This document shows, one piece after another, positions 1-10,565 of a stretch of DNA of 64,000 nucleotides. The notes below the pieces were generated by a model. That model was given only the letters and a program-made list of their open reading frames with translations. It ran no database searches and had not been told where the DNA came from. Origin of the DNA: Ruegeria profundi (GTDB taxonomy: Bacteria; Pseudomonadota; Alphaproteobacteria; Rhodobacterales; Rhodobacteraceae); NCBI RefSeq assembly GCF_001507545.1, contig NZ_LQBP01000009.1, forward strand, positions 1 through 64,000, in the 5' to 3' direction. A program made the position numbers and the translations under genes. Numbering within the stretch: the first letter of the stretch is position 1; each line of letters starts with the position of its first letter.

Positions 1-102
<102 letters not shown>

Positions 103-212
103 TCAGGCGCCCTTTTGCAATTTGGGGGACCCTTGGTCCCGTGGTTACATCTGCGCGCGCGGGATATTTGGTTCAAAGGGGGAAATCAAGCACATCCTGC
201 ATCGAAAGCGGG

Positions 213-806
213 TTATGATGCCGGATTTTGCGTGACGACGCCGGAATCAAGCGGTTGGATCAGGTCCGGGCGACGGTCAAACCAGCCATTTGCCTCGTGT
301 TCTTCGGCCAGCCATTCCTCGACCCGGTCGGCCACTTTCAACGCCAAACCGTTCATTTGCTCTTCTCGGGTGCGGGCGTGACCAGACCCGGCAAGGGCAC
401 TTTCGCCGGTCGTGTCTTCAAGAACCTGGAATTGTTTGGCCTTTGCCAAAAACTCTTTTTTGCGAACATCGTAGACGTTCACAAGTACGATGGCCGTGCT
501 TTTGGGGTTATAGATAACTGGCACACCCGGAGGTGCAAGCATGTAACCTTCGAGGCTGATGCCAATGTCATATTCCTGCGCGCCGTCGTAACGGCCCAGA
601 CGGATATCCACGGCGTTCTGGATCGCCTCTTCCCACTCCTTGGGGGTCGCGTCGCGGGAGACCGGACCCTGCCTCGCTTTCTCGGCGAACGCATAATTGA
701 CGCGCAGCTTGAATTCGCCCAGCGACTCGGGTTCTTCGTACACTTGTGTCTGTGTACAAGCGCCCAAAAGGGCCAGTCCGGCGATCAAGGTCAGAATACG
801 CAACAT
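213..806 (-). CDS. Hypothetical lipoprotein
   Basis: This 197-residue protein has a short hydrophobic N-terminus and a lipobox LLGA-C with Cys17 as the expected lipidation site, so it should be an envelope lipoprotein. The mature part is mixed alpha/beta and hydrophilic, without a catalytic motif I recognise. It is transcribed leftward between parC and tuf and looks monocistronic. I do not know its function. The signal peptide is a firm call; the rest is unassigned. Confidence 0.75.
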   Translation of the reverse strand: MLRILTLIAGLALLGACTQTQVYEEPESLGEFKLRVNYAFAEKARQGPVSRDATPKEWEEAIQNAVDIRLGRYDGAQEYDIGISLEGYMLAPPGVPVIYNPKSTAIVLVNVYDVRKKEFLAKAKQFQVLEDTTGESALAGSGHARTREEQMNGLALKVADRVEEWLAEEHEANGWFDRRPDLIQPLDSGVVTQNPAS

Positions 807-903
807 GTCATGTCTCGATAGGCTTGTTTTTTATGATTTAGCCCACTGATACGGCCTGTGCCAAGCCGTATCGGCGGAATTTCACCACAGACCCACGCGG
901 TCA

Positions 904-3249
904 TCAGAACTTGTAGTCGCGCGGGAAACCATAAGGCGGTTTTTTTCCGACGCTGGCGCGTTTGGCCAGCCACTGGGACATATCAGCCTCGTGCCGGGTC
1001 TTGTCGCCGCCCATGGACCATTTCAGGCCGTCTTCCCAGTTAAACGTAGTGACGTCGGACAGGCCACCATCCAGTTCCAAAGTGCCCTGCCGTCCACGCG
1101 CCATGTTGTATTTCTGCAGACGCACACCTTTGCCGCGTGTCATCTCGGGCAGTTCCTCTGTTGGGAACACAAGGAACTTGCCGTTCTGCGATACAACGGC
1201 CACGTGATCGCCCTGAACCGGCTTACAGATCATCGCCGCTTCGTCGCCCTTGACGTTCAGCACCTGTTTACCGTTGCGGGTCTGGGCCAGCACTTCATCC
1301 TCGGGCACGATGAATCCGTTGCCCGCCCCCGACGCCACCAGCAGCTTGCGCCCGGGCTTGTGAATCAGGATGTCGATAATCTGCGCCTCGTTCGGCAGGT
1401 CAACCATCAGGCGCAGGGGCTCACCCATGCCGCGACCTCCGGGAAGATTAGCGGCACTAACCGTATAGAATCGCCCGTTTGAGGCAAAAACCACCAGTCG
1501 GTCCGTCGTTTCGGCATGGAAAATGAAACGCGGACCGTCGCCGTCCTTGAACTTCAACTCGCGGTTCAGGTCGATATGGCCCGTCATGGCGCGTATCCAG
1601 CCCATCTGAGAGCAAACGACCGTGATCGGTTCCTTGTCGATCATCGCCTCAAGCGGAACCTCTTCGACCTGACCTGCCTCGGCGAAGCGCGTGCGCCGCG
1701 CGCCGCCTTCGTAGTCTTTGCCGAAGGTTTTCTTGGTCTCTTTCAGCTGCTCAGCAATCTTTGACCACTGCAGGGTCGGATCGGCCAGCAAATCCTCAAG
1801 ATTGGCGCGCTCCAGCATCAATTCATCGCGCTCGCGGACCAGTTCCATCTCTTCCAGACGGCGCAGGCTGCGCAGGCGCATGTTCAGGATCGCGTCGACC
1901 TGAACCTCGGACAACTCACCCTCACCCGGCTTGGGCGAGACATAATCGGACTCATCGGTCGCGCGGACATGATCGATGCCCCAATCTTCGCGCATCAGCG
2001 CCGCCTTGGGGTCGTCGTCATAGCGGATGATGTCGATCACACGGTCGAGGTTCAGGAAGGCGACGATAAAGCCCTCCAACACCTCTAACCGGTGGTCAAT
2101 TTTGCCCAGACGGTGGCGCGAGCGGCGCAGCAGCACCTCTTGCCGGTGGTCGAGGAAGGCCCGCAGCACTTCCTTCATCGAGCAGACCTTGGGTGTCACC
2201 CCATCGATCAGCACGTTCATGTTCAGGCTGAACCGCACCTCAAGGTCCGAGTTGCGATAGAGCATGCCCATCAGCACCTCGGGGTCCACATTCTTGGAGC
2301 GAGGCTCAAGAACCACCCGGATGTCATCGGCGGATTCGTCGCGCACATCTGCGAGAATCGGAATTTTCTTGGTTTGGATCAGCTCGGCGATCTTTTCGAT
2401 CAGCTTGGATTTCTGAACCTGATAGGGGATCTCGGTGACGACAATTTGCCACTGACCCCTGCCCAGATCCTCGACCTCGAACTTGCAACGTAGGCGGAAC
2501 GAGCCGCGCCCGGTACGATAAGCCTGCGCGATGCTCTCGGGCGGCTCTACGATAACGCCACCGGTCGGGAAATCCGGGCCGGGCACGTAGTTCAACAGCG
2601 TGTCGTCGCGCGCATCCGGCGTTTTGATCAGATGCAGGCAGGCATCACAAAGCTCGGCGATGTTATGCGGCGGGATATTCGTCGCCATGCCCACCGCGAT
2701 ACCGCTGGCCCCATTGGCCAAAAGATTCGGAAACTGCGCGGGCAGCACGACCGGCTCGGTCAGCGTGCCATCATAGTTGTCACGAAAATCAACGGCGTCT
2801 TCGTTCAGCCCCTCAAGCAGAGCTTCGGCCACGATGGTCATCCGCGCCTCGGTATAGCGCGAGGCCGCCGGGTTATCGCCGTCGATGTTGCCAAAGTTCC
2901 CCTGCCCATCGACCAGCGGGTAACGCACGTTGAAATCCTGCGCCAGACGCGCCATCGCGTCGTAAATCGCGGCGTCGCCATGCGGGTGATAGTTACCCAT
3001 CACGTCGCCCGAAATCTTGGCGGATTTCCGGAAGCCACCCGTCGCACTGAGTCGCAGCTCGCGCATGGCGTATAGGATTCGCCGATGAACAGGCTTCAAT
3101 CCATCCCGCGCATCCGGCAACGCCCGGTGCATGATCGTGGACAGCGCATAGGTCAGATAGCGTTCGCCAATCGCGCGGCGCAGCGGCTCGGCCACCTCGC
3201 CCCCGTTTTCGGGGGCCTCCATGTTGGGGTTGTCGATCGTATCATTCAT
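904..3249 (-). CDS. parC: DNA topoisomerase IV subunit A
   Basis: ParC forms the ATP-dependent type IIA topoisomerase with ParE and decatenates daughter chromosomes. The N-terminal breakage-reunion domain is clear: [18 protein letters not shown], then [10 protein letters not shown] at residues 88-97 and the catalytic Tyr132 in [10 protein letters not shown]-terminal beta-propeller region follows. It is assigned to ParC rather than GyrA from the [16 protein letters not shown] region, the short N-terminus and the lack of a GyrA-box. I chose the ATG at 3249 (MNDTIDN); an in-frame TTG at 3270 with an upstream AAGGCG is an alternative. The position equivalent to E. coli Ser80 is Ala93 and that of Glu84 is Asp97. 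Confidence 0.93.
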   Translation of the reverse strand: MNDTIDNPNMEAPENGGEVAEPLRRAIGERYLTYALSTIMHRALPDARDGLKPVHRRILYAMRELRLSATGGFRKSAKISGDVMGNYHPHGDAAIYDAMARLAQDFNVRYPLVDGQGNFGNIDGDNPAASRYTEARMTIVAEALLEGLNEDAVDFRDNYDGTLTEPVVLPAQFPNLLANGASGIAVGMATNIPPHNIAELCDACLHLIKTPDARDDTLLNYVPGPDFPTGGVIVEPPESIAQAYRTGRGSFRLRCKFEVEDLGRGQWQIVVTEIPYQVQKSKLIEKIAELIQTKKIPILADVRDESADDIRVVLEPRSKNVDPEVLMGMLYRNSDLEVRFSLNMNVLIDGVTPKVCSMKEVLRAFLDHRQEVLLRRSRHRLGKIDHRLEVLEGFIVAFLNLDRVIDIIRYDDDPKAALMREDWGIDHVRATDESDYVSPKPGEGELSEVQVDAILNMRLRSLRRLEEMELVRERDELMLERANLEDLLADPTLQWSKIAEQLKETKKTFGKDYEGGARRTRFAEAGQVEEVPLEAMIDKEPITVVCSQMGWIRAMTGHIDLNRELKFKDGDGPRFIFHAETTDRLVVFASNGRFYTVSAANLPGGRGMGEPLRLMVDLPNEAQIIDILIHKPGRKLLVASGAGNGFIVPEDEVLAQTRNGKQVLNVKGDEAAMICKPVQGDHVAVVSQNGKFLVFPTEELPEMTRGKGVRLQKYNMARGRQGTLELDGGLSDVTTFNWEDGLKWSMGGDKTRHEADMSQWLAKRASVGKKPPYGFPRDYKF

Positions 3250-3450
3250 ACATGATGTGATACGCCGCAACTGCGCCTTGGTAAAGCGACCAGCACATAT
3301 TTACTGGGGACAAGTGGCGCTTTTTGCAACAAGGGGAGGCACCCCCGCAATTTCCCCCGTCTTTCGACAGGATGCATGAAATATGGTAACCTATTGGAAT
3401 TAGACTGCTGCTTATTTCTTGTTTCTTACGATTGACCCGGGGGATGCGCC

Positions 3451-4059
3451 ATGACGCGCCTTATTGTAATCTCATTCGCTGCACTCGGATGGTGCTTTTA
3501 CATCATGAGCGGGGGGCCGAACTTCGAACCACGCGGCCTGCGCAGCGACCAACCTCAACGTGAAGTTGTAGCCCAGACCACAACTGTCGCGCCTGCGCGC
3601 GCCGAAGAGCTTGTAACCAATGTTGCAGCCCGAGTACCAACGAGCCACGAGCCGCCAAAGGCCAAACCCGAAGAAGTGGTTCAGATCATTGCCGACGACG
3701 CGAGCCTTGCGTCGTTCTCAAGCCTGACAATCTTTGCCGATCAAAGCGCCAACTTCACGCTGGCCTCGCTGGAAGACGGTGTAGCCGGGCTGAGCCAGGT
3801 CACGACCGAGGTGCAGAGCGATGTCGCCGAAGCACCGACCCTGCCCGAGCCGGAAAAGGACATTCGCGAGATTTCGGGCACCCGTGTAAACATGCGCGAC
3901 GGGCCCGGTACGATCTATCCCATCGTTGGTAAGGCAACCATCGGCCAGAAGGTCGAGGTTCTGAGCGAGTCCGGAACCGGCTGGCTGCGATTGCGCGTGT
4001 TGCCACAGCAACAAATCGGATGGATTTCGGCATCGCTGGTTCGAAAAATCCCGGACTGA
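3451..4059 (+). CDS. SH3-domain protein, exported or membrane-anchored
   Basis: The 202-residue product begins with a hydrophobic segment (residues 3-18), continues through a low-complexity Ala/Glu/Pro-rich linker, and ends with a bacterial SH3 (SH3b) domain from about residue 143: GTRVNMRDGPGTIYPIVG followed by a GWL and a GWIS block. SH3b domains commonly bind cell-wall peptides, so a periplasmic role is inferred. A GGGGGA ribosome-binding site precedes the ATG. No linked gene indicates a more precise role. Confidence 0.8.
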   Translation: MTRLIVISFAALGWCFYIMSGGPNFEPRGLRSDQPQREVVAQTTTVAPARAEELVTNVAARVPTSHEPPKAKPEEVVQIIADDASLASFSSLTIFADQSANFTLASLEDGVAGLSQVTTEVQSDVAEAPTLPEPEKDIREISGTRVNMRDGPGTIYPIVGKATIGQKVEVLSESGTGWLRLRVLPQQQIGWISASLVRKIPD

Positions 4060-4128
4060 CGCAGTGGTGTGATTGCCCTGACCACAGCCTCGCAATAGCT
4101 ATGGGCGAGGTTCAGAGTCAGGAAGATC

Positions 4129-4956
4129 ATGCAAAAGACCATTCTTATCACCGGCTGCTCTTCGGGCATTGGTCAGGATGCCGCTCATGGTATGCGCGCA
4201 CGGGGTTGGCGCGTGTTTGCGTCCTGTCGTCAGCAGCGTGACTGCGACCGATTGCGGGCGCAGGGGTTTGAAAGCCCACGCATCGACTATACCGATGCAG
4301 ACAGCATCGCGGCGGGGCTGGCCTCGGTTTTCGAAGCCACGGGGGGCACGCTTGATGCGTTGTTCAACAACGGCGCACATGGCCTGCCCGGAGCGGTCGA
4401 AGATTTGCCGACGGAGGGCCTGCGCCAGATTTTCGAGGCCAACTTTTTTGGATGGCACGAACTCACGCGACAGGTAATTCCGGCAATGCGGGCACAGGGG
4501 CACGGTCGAATCGTTCAGAATTCCTCGGTTCTGGGGTTGGTGGCCTTTCCATGGCGCGGAGCTTACGTGGCAACAAAATACGCGGTCGAGGGCCTTACAG
4601 ACACGCTGCGCCTGGAACTGGCAGATACCGACATAAAGGTGATCCTGATTGAACCCGGACCGATCACTTCAAAAATCCGGGAAAACTCGATCCCTTTTTT
4701 CGAACGGTTCATCAATTGGCAGAACTCGGCCCTGCGCGCGCGGTACGAGGCTTCGTTACTGAAAAGACTATACGAATCCTCGGGACCCGACCGGTTCGAA
4801 TTGCCCGCTTCGGCAGTGACCAACAAGCTGGCACGTGCCGTCGAGACAAAACGACCGCGCGCGCGGTATTATGTGACGACACCAACTTACGTTGCCGGAT
4901 ACCTGCGCCGTATTTTACCGACCCGCGCCATCGACCGCATCCTCTCGGACATCTGA
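4129..4956 (+). CDS. Short-chain dehydrogenase/reductase (SDR)
   Basis: This is a classical SDR of 275 residues. The Rossmann cofactor loop is TGCSSGIG near the N-terminus, followed by NNGAHG (the NNAG equivalent), the catalytic Ser in QNSSVLG and the YVATK motif with the catalytic Tyr and Lys. The C-terminus is longer than in minimal SDRs, as in retinol-dehydrogenase-like members. The substrate cannot be told from sequence. An AGGAAG site lies just upstream of the ATG. It appears to be transcribed alone. Confidence 0.85.
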   Translation: MQKTILITGCSSGIGQDAAHGMRARGWRVFASCRQQRDCDRLRAQGFESPRIDYTDADSIAAGLASVFEATGGTLDALFNNGAHGLPGAVEDLPTEGLRQIFEANFFGWHELTRQVIPAMRAQGHGRIVQNSSVLGLVAFPWRGAYVATKYAVEGLTDTLRLELADTDIKVILIEPGPITSKIRENSIPFFERFINWQNSALRARYEASLLKRLYESSGPDRFELPASAVTNKLARAVETKRPRARYYVTTPTYVAGYLRRILPTRAIDRILSDI

Positions 4957-5036
4957 GGCGAAATTACCCGTTCGCTTTTCCAATCTGCAAAGCTAGATGG
5001 TAGACTAACGAAACAAGAAACGCGGACGGTGTACCC

Positions 5037-5240
5037 ATGGACCTTTTGATGGTCGTTTTGCTGTTGGCCATGGCGGCTGTTGTCGTCGTGCTGGCGATAG
5101 GCATCTCAAACTTTGGCAAAAGCGGCAAAGCGGCAGCGATGAAAAGCAACAAGATGATGCGCCTGCGTATCCTGTTTCAGTTCATTGCCGTGTTGCTGAT
5201 CGTGCTCTATGTCTGGCTACGTGGACAAGGAGCGCAGTAA
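5037..5240 (+). CDS. HIG1-like twin-transmembrane protein
   Basis: A 67-residue protein with two hydrophobic helices (about residues 4-23 and 45-62) joined by a basic loop containing SNKMMRLRILFQ, which resembles the HIG1 (hypoxia-induced gene 1) pattern. Its stop codon abuts the ATG of the cobalamin adenosyltransferase, so the two are probably co-transcribed. HIG1 proteins in bacteria and mitochondria have been linked to respiratory complexes; whether that applies here is inference. Confidence 0.7.
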   Translation: MDLLMVVLLLAMAAVVVVLAIGISNFGKSGKAAAMKSNKMMRLRILFQFIAVLLIVLYVWLRGQGAQ

Positions 5241-5813
5241 ATGGTCGTCCTGAACAAGATTTACACCCGTACCGGCGATGACGGGAAAACCGCCTTGGGC
5301 AACGGTGAACGGGTTGCAAAATATTCCGGTCGCGTGGCGGCCTATGGCACCGTAGACGAGTTGAACTCGTTCGTTGGCGTGGCCCGCACCGAGGCCGAAG
5401 GCGACGTTGATGCCGCCCTGTCGCGCATCCAGAACGACCTGTTCGATCTGGGCGCGGATTTCTGCCGCCCCGACATGGAAAAGGACGCCGAGGCCGACTA
5501 TCCGCCGCTGCGCATCGTTGCATCGCAGATCGACCGGCTTGAGGCCGAGATCGACGTGATGAACGAAACGCTGGAACCGCTGCGCAGCTTCATCCTTCCG
5601 GGCGGTTCTCGGTTGGCGGCCCATCTGCATGTGTGTCGCACAGTTTCGCGCCGGGCCGAGCGGTTGGCGGTTGAGCTGACCAATCTGGAGCCGGTAAACG
5701 CAGTCGCAGTGAAATACCTGAACCGCCTGAGCGACTGGTTCTTCGTTGCGGCCCGCTGCGCCAATGAAAACGGCACTCAGGATGTTTTGTGGGTCCCGGG
5801 CGCCAACCGATAA
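5241..5813 (+). CDS. Cob(I)yrinic acid a,c-diamide adenosyltransferase, PduO type
   Basis: The enzyme transfers the 5'-deoxyadenosyl group of ATP to cob(I)alamin, making the cofactor used by methylmalonyl- and ethylmalonyl-CoA mutases. The PduO/MMAB signature TRTGDDGKTALGNGERV lies at the N-terminus and binds ATP; AYGTVDELNSFVG and the RRAERL block near the C-terminus are also conserved. The length (190) is normal for the family. The ATG directly follows the stop of the HIG1-like gene. It would serve the B12-dependent ethylmalonyl-CoA pathway suggested by the mcd gene at 19.1 kb. Confidence 0.92.
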   Translation: MVVLNKIYTRTGDDGKTALGNGERVAKYSGRVAAYGTVDELNSFVGVARTEAEGDVDAALSRIQNDLFDLGADFCRPDMEKDAEADYPPLRIVASQIDRLEAEIDVMNETLEPLRSFILPGGSRLAAHLHVCRTVSRRAERLAVELTNLEPVNAVAVKYLNRLSDWFFVAARCANENGTQDVLWVPGANR

Positions 5814-5974
5814 GTTTTGAGACGCAGCGGCAAAAAACACGAAACGCGACGTCCCAAGACCATGACGTGACGATTTTACTCTGTTGCAGAGGGAATTGAG
5901 ACGCTATTCAATCCCCCGAAAGCATTGGTGGAGTCGCTTCGCGGCTTACCGTTTTTTGAGGAGAAAGCGCTAAA

Positions 5975-6733
5975 ATGAAGGTACTCGTGCCTGTCAAACG
6001 CGTGATTGACTATAATGTGAAAGTCCGCGTGAAAGCGGACGGTAGCGGTGTTGATCTCGCCAATGTCAAAATGTCGATGAACCCGTTCGACGAGATCGCC
6101 GTAGAAGAGGCGATCCGCCTGAAAGAAGCGGGCAAGGCGGATGAAGTTATTGCTGTTTCGGTGGGCGTAAAGCAGGCGCAGGAAACGCTGCGTACCGCGC
6201 TGGCCATGGGGGCCGACCGCGCGATTCTGGTCGTTGCGGCTGACGATGTGCACACCGATATCGAGCCATTGGCCGTTGCCAAAATCCTGGCCAAAGTGGT
6301 CGAGGAAGAGCAACCCGGACTGGTTCTGTGCGGCAAGCAGGCGATCGACAACGACATGAACGCCACCGGCCAGATGCTGTCGGCACTGCTGGGCTGGAGC
6401 CAGGGCACTTTTGCCTCTGAGGTGGATATCGAAGGCGACAGCGCCAAGATCACCCGCGAGGTGGATGGCGGCCTGCAGACCATCAGCGTCAAGATGCCGA
6501 CCATCGTGACCGTCGACCTGCGCCTGAACGAGCCGCGCTATGCGTCGCTGCCCAACATCATGAAGGCCAAGAAAAAGCCGCTGGATGAGAAAACCGCCGC
6601 CGACTACGGCGTCGATGTCAGCCCGCGTCTGGAAATCGTCAAAACCGACGAGCCGCCGGCACGCGCTGCCGGTATCGTCGTGGGCTCGGTCGACGAGCTG
6701 GTTGCAAAACTCAAAGAAGCGGGGGCTGTGTAA
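5975..6733 (+). CDS. etfB: Electron transfer flavoprotein beta subunit
   Basis: This 252-residue subunit begins [19 protein letters not shown] and contains the family blocks [16 protein letters not shown] and [17 protein letters not shown]. EtfAB accepts electrons from acyl-CoA dehydrogenases and passes them to ETF-ubiquinone oxidoreductase. Its stop overlaps the etfA start (TAATG), so translation is coupled. A GAGGAG site precedes the start. Electron donors encoded nearby include the acyl-CoA dehydrogenase at 19.1 kb. Confidence 0.97.
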   Translation: MKVLVPVKRVIDYNVKVRVKADGSGVDLANVKMSMNPFDEIAVEEAIRLKEAGKADEVIAVSVGVKQAQETLRTALAMGADRAILVVAADDVHTDIEPLAVAKILAKVVEEEQPGLVLCGKQAIDNDMNATGQMLSALLGWSQGTFASEVDIEGDSAKITREVDGGLQTISVKMPTIVTVDLRLNEPRYASLPNIMKAKKKPLDEKTAADYGVDVSPRLEIVKTDEPPARAAGIVVGSVDELVAKLKEAGAV

Positions 6734-7662
6734 TGGCTGTTCTTCTTCTGGCAGAAGTCAATAACGGTGAGCTGTCGCTGGACGCCACCGCCAAGGCTGT
6801 CAACGCCGCCAAGGCACTGGGCGACGTGACCGTTCTGGCCGCGGGCGGCTCGGCTGCTGCTGCTGGCGAGGCCGCCGCCAAGATTGACGGTGTGTCCAAA
6901 GTTCTGGTGGCCGAAGACGCGTCTTTGGGTCACCGTCTTGCAGAATCAACGGCCGCGTTGATCGTGTCACTGGCCGACGGGTACGAGCACATCGTTGCCC
7001 CCGCGACCACCGACGCCAAGAACGTGATGCCGCGCGTGGCCGCGCTGCTGGACGTAATGGTAATCTCGGATGCGTCCGGCGTGGTTGACGGCTCGACCTT
7101 TGAGCGCCCGATCTATGCGGGCAACGCGATCCAGACCGTGAAATCGAACGACGCCAAAAAGGTTGTCACCCTGCGGACCGCCAGCTTTGACGCGGCGGGC
7201 GAAGGCGGCGCGGCCCCGGTTGAGACCATCTCGGTCCCGGCCGCCGAAGGCCTGTCGTCCTGGGTCGAGGATAAGGTGGCCGAAAGCGACCGTCCGGAAC
7301 TGACCTCGGCCGGTGTCGTTGTCTCGGGCGGCCGTGGTGTCGGCTCGGAAGACGATTTCAAGCTGATCGAAACCCTGGCCGATAAGCTGGGCGCCGCCGT
7401 TGGCGCCTCGCGTGCCGCGGTTGACTCGGGCTATGCCCCGAATGACTGGCAGGTGGGTCAGACCGGTAAGGTTGTTGCACCTGACCTCTATGTCGCTGTC
7501 GGCATCTCGGGCGCGATCCAGCACCTGGCGGGTATGAAGGACTCGAAGGTCATCGTTGCGATCAACAAGGACGAAGAAGCACCGATCTTCCAGGTCGCCG
7601 ACTTCGGTCTGGTCGCCGACCTATTCCAGGCTGTGCCGGAGCTGACCGAGAAACTCGGGTAA
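6733..7662 (+). CDS. etfA: Electron transfer flavoprotein alpha subunit
   Basis: The FAD-bearing subunit of ETF, 309 residues. The C-terminal FAD domain is clear: [18 protein letters not shown], then [20 protein letters not shown] and [14 protein letters not shown], ending with the NKDEEAPIF and DLFQAVPEL blocks. It follows etfB with a one-base overlap and is followed by a strong intrinsic terminator, so etfBA forms a closed two-gene operon. Length and motifs are normal. Confidence 0.97.
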   Translation: MAVLLLAEVNNGELSLDATAKAVNAAKALGDVTVLAAGGSAAAAGEAAAKIDGVSKVLVAEDASLGHRLAESTAALIVSLADGYEHIVAPATTDAKNVMPRVAALLDVMVISDASGVVDGSTFERPIYAGNAIQTVKSNDAKKVVTLRTASFDAAGEGGAAPVETISVPAAEGLSSWVEDKVAESDRPELTSAGVVVSGGRGVGSEDDFKLIETLADKLGAAVGASRAAVDSGYAPNDWQVGQTGKVVAPDLYVAVGISGAIQHLAGMKDSKVIVAINKDEEAPIFQVADFGLVADLFQAVPELTEKLG

Positions 7663-7692
7663 GTCTGCTACGACTTTCAACTAATATACTCG

Positions 7693-7722
7693 AAGGCCCG
7701 CCAAAAGGCGGGCCTTTTTTTT
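7693..7722 (+). terminator. Intrinsic terminator of etfBA
   Basis: A perfect 10-bp stem, AAGGCCCGCC and GGCGGGCCTT, closes a four-base AAAA loop and runs into a T tract on the plus strand. The T tract overlaps the stop codon of the convergent gene at 7721. It has no comparable T tract on the minus strand, so it acts for rightward transcription. Confidence 0.92.
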
Positions 7723-8545
7723 AGATTTGCCTTCGGATCGGCCCCAACAGCGCGTCGGCAATTGCCTTATGCGCCGCCGGGCCGATCATATGTTCGGCCA
7801 TCGGCTGCTGTAACGTTCCGAACAACATATCCTCAAGCGCGTCGGACTGGCCGGATACAGGCACCGAAACTTCAATAAAATCCGCGCATAGGGGGCGTAC
7901 AGCCTCGAACATTTCCGGTGTTACAACTGTACTTTCATTTTGGCGGTCTCCATCTTTGTGTTGCAGCACTCTTAGCCCCAACAGAATGACCGGTACCTCC
8001 AGCCTGTGTAGCAAGTCACTGATTTTCCGAACCCAGTTGTGGCGCAACTCATCGACAACAACCTCGAAACGCGCATCTTGATGACTTTGTAAAGAACTCA
8101 TCAAGTGGTGCACGAAATGAACATCGGTGAAGTCCAGTTCGGGATATAGCTCGATCAAGTCCGATGTTGGTGTAAGAACCCGGTCATTGCGCCGGGGATG
8201 GACCCGGTAAAAGTGATTCGTCTGGCTGAGAACACCCGGCGCCTGAAGGATGCACAACTCGGCCATATTCAAAAGCTTGAACAATCCTGCGTCGTTGCAC
8301 AACGCCTCAACCCCGCAGAAAAGACTTCCAAGATTCAGGCAGCGCCGATCCAGCTTTTCTTCGAGAATCGTGGCAAATGGACGTTCCACAAACCGCCCAT
8401 AGGTTTCATCCCCGCCCGTGCAAACCATGTAGACGGTATCCAACGACCGCTCTGGCCCACGAAACCAAAGACGTGATTCACCGTATTGGCATACGGCATG
8501 CCCGGCACCTGCCGAGCCTGTTTGATGATAGCTCATAACACTCAC
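7721..8545 (-). CDS. Conserved hypothetical protein, DUF6473-like
   Basis: This 274-residue protein has the blocks [31 protein letters not shown] and LNLGS near the N-terminus, followed by an alpha/beta body, a layout I associate with the roseobacter DUF6473 family (sometimes described as sulfotransferase-like or SGNH-like). I see no signal peptide and no certain catalytic residue. It converges on etfA and stands alone in its operon. The family assignment is from memory of the pattern and moderate at best. Confidence 0.6.
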   Translation of the reverse strand: MSVMSYHQTGSAGAGHAVCQYGESRLWFRGPERSLDTVYMVCTGGDETYGRFVERPFATILEEKLDRRCLNLGSLFCGVEALCNDAGLFKLLNMAELCILQAPGVLSQTNHFYRVHPRRNDRVLTPTSDLIELYPELDFTDVHFVHHLMSSLQSHQDARFEVVVDELRHNWVRKISDLLHRLEVPVILLGLRVLQHKDGDRQNESTVVTPEMFEAVRPLCADFIEVSVPVSGQSDALEDMLFGTLQQPMAEHMIGPAAHKAIADALLGPIRRQI

Positions 8546-8699
8546 CCATTTCTCACCCGGTTGCCATCTTGAAGCCGCAAGTCTTGAGAAAGTCCTAATG
8601 TGCGCATTTAAAGCAAATTGGATGCGCCTGATCCCCTTGCCGCCCCTACCGATCTGCCGCTAGTGTCCCCCCAACCCCGAGACTCAGAGGCATCAGAAC

Positions 8700-9575
8700 A
8701 TGGACGTAAAATCAGTCGGAGTGATCGGCGCAGGTCAGATGGGCAATGGCATCGCTCATGTTCTGGCCCTGGCGGAATATGACGTTCTGCTGAATGACGT
8801 GAATCAGGACGCGCTGAATGCCGCACTGTCTACGATCGAAGGCAACATGGCGCGCCAGGCCTCGCGCGGGAAAATCACGGAAGAGGCGATGCAGGCCGCC
8901 CTCAAGCGGATCAAAACCACGCTTGAGCTGCCCGAACTGGGGCAGACCGATCTGGTGATCGAGGCCGCAACCGAACGCGAGACAATCAAACAGGCAATCT
9001 TCGAGGATCTGCAACCGCATCTGCAACCGCACACAATCCTGACCTCGAACACCTCGTCCATTTCAATTACCCGGCTGGCCAGCCGCACAGACCGGCCAGA
9101 GCGGTTCATGGGGTTTCACTTCATGAATCCGGTTCCGGTGATGCAACTGGTCGAGCTGATCCGCGGCATTGCGACGGATGAACCAACTTTCAACACGTGC
9201 AAGGCCGTCGTGGATCGTTTGGGAAAAACGGCTGCCAGTGCCGAAGACTTCCCCGCCTTTATCGTGAACCGCATTCTGATGCCAATGATCAACGAAGCGG
9301 TCTATACATTGTACGAGGGCGTTGGAAACGTGCAGTCCATAGACCAATCCATGAAGCTGGGCGCGAACCATCCGATGGGCCCACTGGAACTGGCTGATTT
9401 CATTGGGCTGGACACCTGCCTGGCCATCATGAACGTGCTGCATGATGGGTTGGCAGACACAAAATACCGTCCCTGCCCATTGCTGACCAAATATGTAGAA
9501 GCCGGTTGGCTGGGGCGCAAGACCGATCGTGGGTTTTATGACTACAGGGGCGAGGTTCCGGTCCCCACCCGCTAA
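8700..9575 (+). CDS. 3-hydroxybutyryl-CoA dehydrogenase
   Basis: The 291-residue enzyme interconverts acetoacetyl-CoA and 3-hydroxybutyryl-CoA with NAD(P)H. The N-terminal Rossmann motif GVIGAGQMGNGIA is followed by IEAATE and LTSNTSSISITRLA; the catalytic-site blocks FMGFHFMNPVPVM and FIVNRILMPMINEA and the C-terminal dimerisation part LADFIGLDTCL complete a normal-length protein. An AGAGG site precedes the ATG. Its products feed polyhydroxybutyrate and the ethylmalonyl-CoA pathway. It is not overlapped by etfA; the DUF6473-like gene separates them. Confidence 0.93.
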   Translation: MDVKSVGVIGAGQMGNGIAHVLALAEYDVLLNDVNQDALNAALSTIEGNMARQASRGKITEEAMQAALKRIKTTLELPELGQTDLVIEAATERETIKQAIFEDLQPHLQPHTILTSNTSSISITRLASRTDRPERFMGFHFMNPVPVMQLVELIRGIATDEPTFNTCKAVVDRLGKTAASAEDFPAFIVNRILMPMINEAVYTLYEGVGNVQSIDQSMKLGANHPMGPLELADFIGLDTCLAIMNVLHDGLADTKYRPCPLLTKYVEAGWLGRKTDRGFYDYRGEVPVPTR

Positions 9576-9577
9576 TG

Positions 9578-9598
9578 CAGAGGGGCAAAGCCCCTCTG
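9578..9598. terminator. Hairpin between convergent genes
   Basis: CAGAGGGGC and GCCCCTCTG form a 9-bp stem with a three-base loop, followed by a smaller CCCTTCGGG hairpin. It lies between the stops of the rightward dehydrogenase gene and the leftward acyltransferase gene. There is no T tract, so it is a structural barrier or weak bidirectional terminator rather than a classical one. Confidence 0.5.
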
Positions 9599-9626
9599 GC
9601 CCTTCGGGTTTGGGTGACGTGACTGT

Positions 9627-10526
9627 CTAGCGTTTCAGCGTCTCGCCCAATGACATCGTGTGTTTTCTCAACCACGCCATAAACCCGCGCGGATCACGCT
9701 CCAGCAGTTGCATATCTTCATCCGAAATCGGCTCTCCGATGACAGGTGACTGCGGTTTGTTGCACGAGCGCACGATCTCATGCAGCAAAAGCCCCTGCCG
9801 CAAAATCGGGGACAGCCTGTTGGCGATCTGGTAAGCGCGCGAATTTCGGCCGGGGAAAAAGATGGGAACCACACGCGCACCAGAACGGCGGATCATCTTG
9901 GCGGTGAACACGTTCCATTCCCGTTCCTGCGCGGGCCCAAACCAGTCGTCCGAGGACATAACAACACCCGACGGGAACAATGCCACGACCCCGCCTTGTT
10001 TCAGGTGATCCATTGCCTTACCGCGCATTTCCAGCATTTTGCCTTGCGCCTCGGGGTCATGCGGGAACGGAACCGGGATCATGAATGATGTCGCCGCCTC
10101 GTCCAAACCGGTCAAAACAGAGCGGGTCAGGATTCTGTAGTCACTGCGGACCCGGCCGATCAACTCAGCAAGGATCATACCGTCTACCATACCGTGCGGA
10201 TGGTTCGCCACCACGACCACCGGGCCTTCTTTGGGAATGCGGGCAATCTGCTCTTCCGGCGTGGTCAGGTCGATTCCCATAACCTCAAGCGCGCCGCCCC
10301 AAAACCTTTGACCGCGGTAATATTCGTTCTTCTTTTCGAATTTGTTGACCATACGCAGAATGGTCAGTTTGCCGGTGCACCATTCAATCGCGCGAATGGC
10401 GGTTGAGGTCCAAACATCGTCGAACGAGTTCGCGTAAGTCAGGGTTCTACGGTCGTAGATTTCGCCCTGATCTTTGGTCCCATCCAACAAAGGGCCTGTC
10501 TTGGTCTCGTGCGTAGTTTCCGCCAA
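9627..10526 (-). CDS. Lysophospholipid acyltransferase family protein
   Basis: The 299-residue product carries the acyltransferase H-x4-D motif as VVVANHPHGMVDG and a downstream FPSGVV block, as in PlsC-like glycerolipid acyltransferases and haemolysin-type relatives. The start used is a TTG 39 bases after the ptsH stop; upstream in-frame there is only a CTG before a stop. It is the last gene of the leftward chvI-chvG-hprK-rapZ-EIIA-HPr chain, which links a lipid-modification function to that regulatory operon. The acyl acceptor is unknown. Confidence 0.75.
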   Translation of the reverse strand: MAETTHETKTGPLLDGTKDQGEIYDRRTLTYANSFDDVWTSTAIRAIEWCTGKLTILRMVNKFEKKNEYYRGQRFWGGALEVMGIDLTTPEEQIARIPKEGPVVVVANHPHGMVDGMILAELIGRVRSDYRILTRSVLTGLDEAATSFMIPVPFPHDPEAQGKMLEMRGKAMDHLKQGGVVALFPSGVVMSSDDWFGPAQEREWNVFTAKMIRRSGARVVPIFFPGRNSRAYQIANRLSPILRQGLLLHEIVRSCNKPQSPVIGEPISDEDMQLLERDPRGFMAWLRKHTMSLGETLKR

Positions 10527-10565
10527 TTCCTGGTCATCCCGTTCTTCATCGCGCAGCCGATGAGG

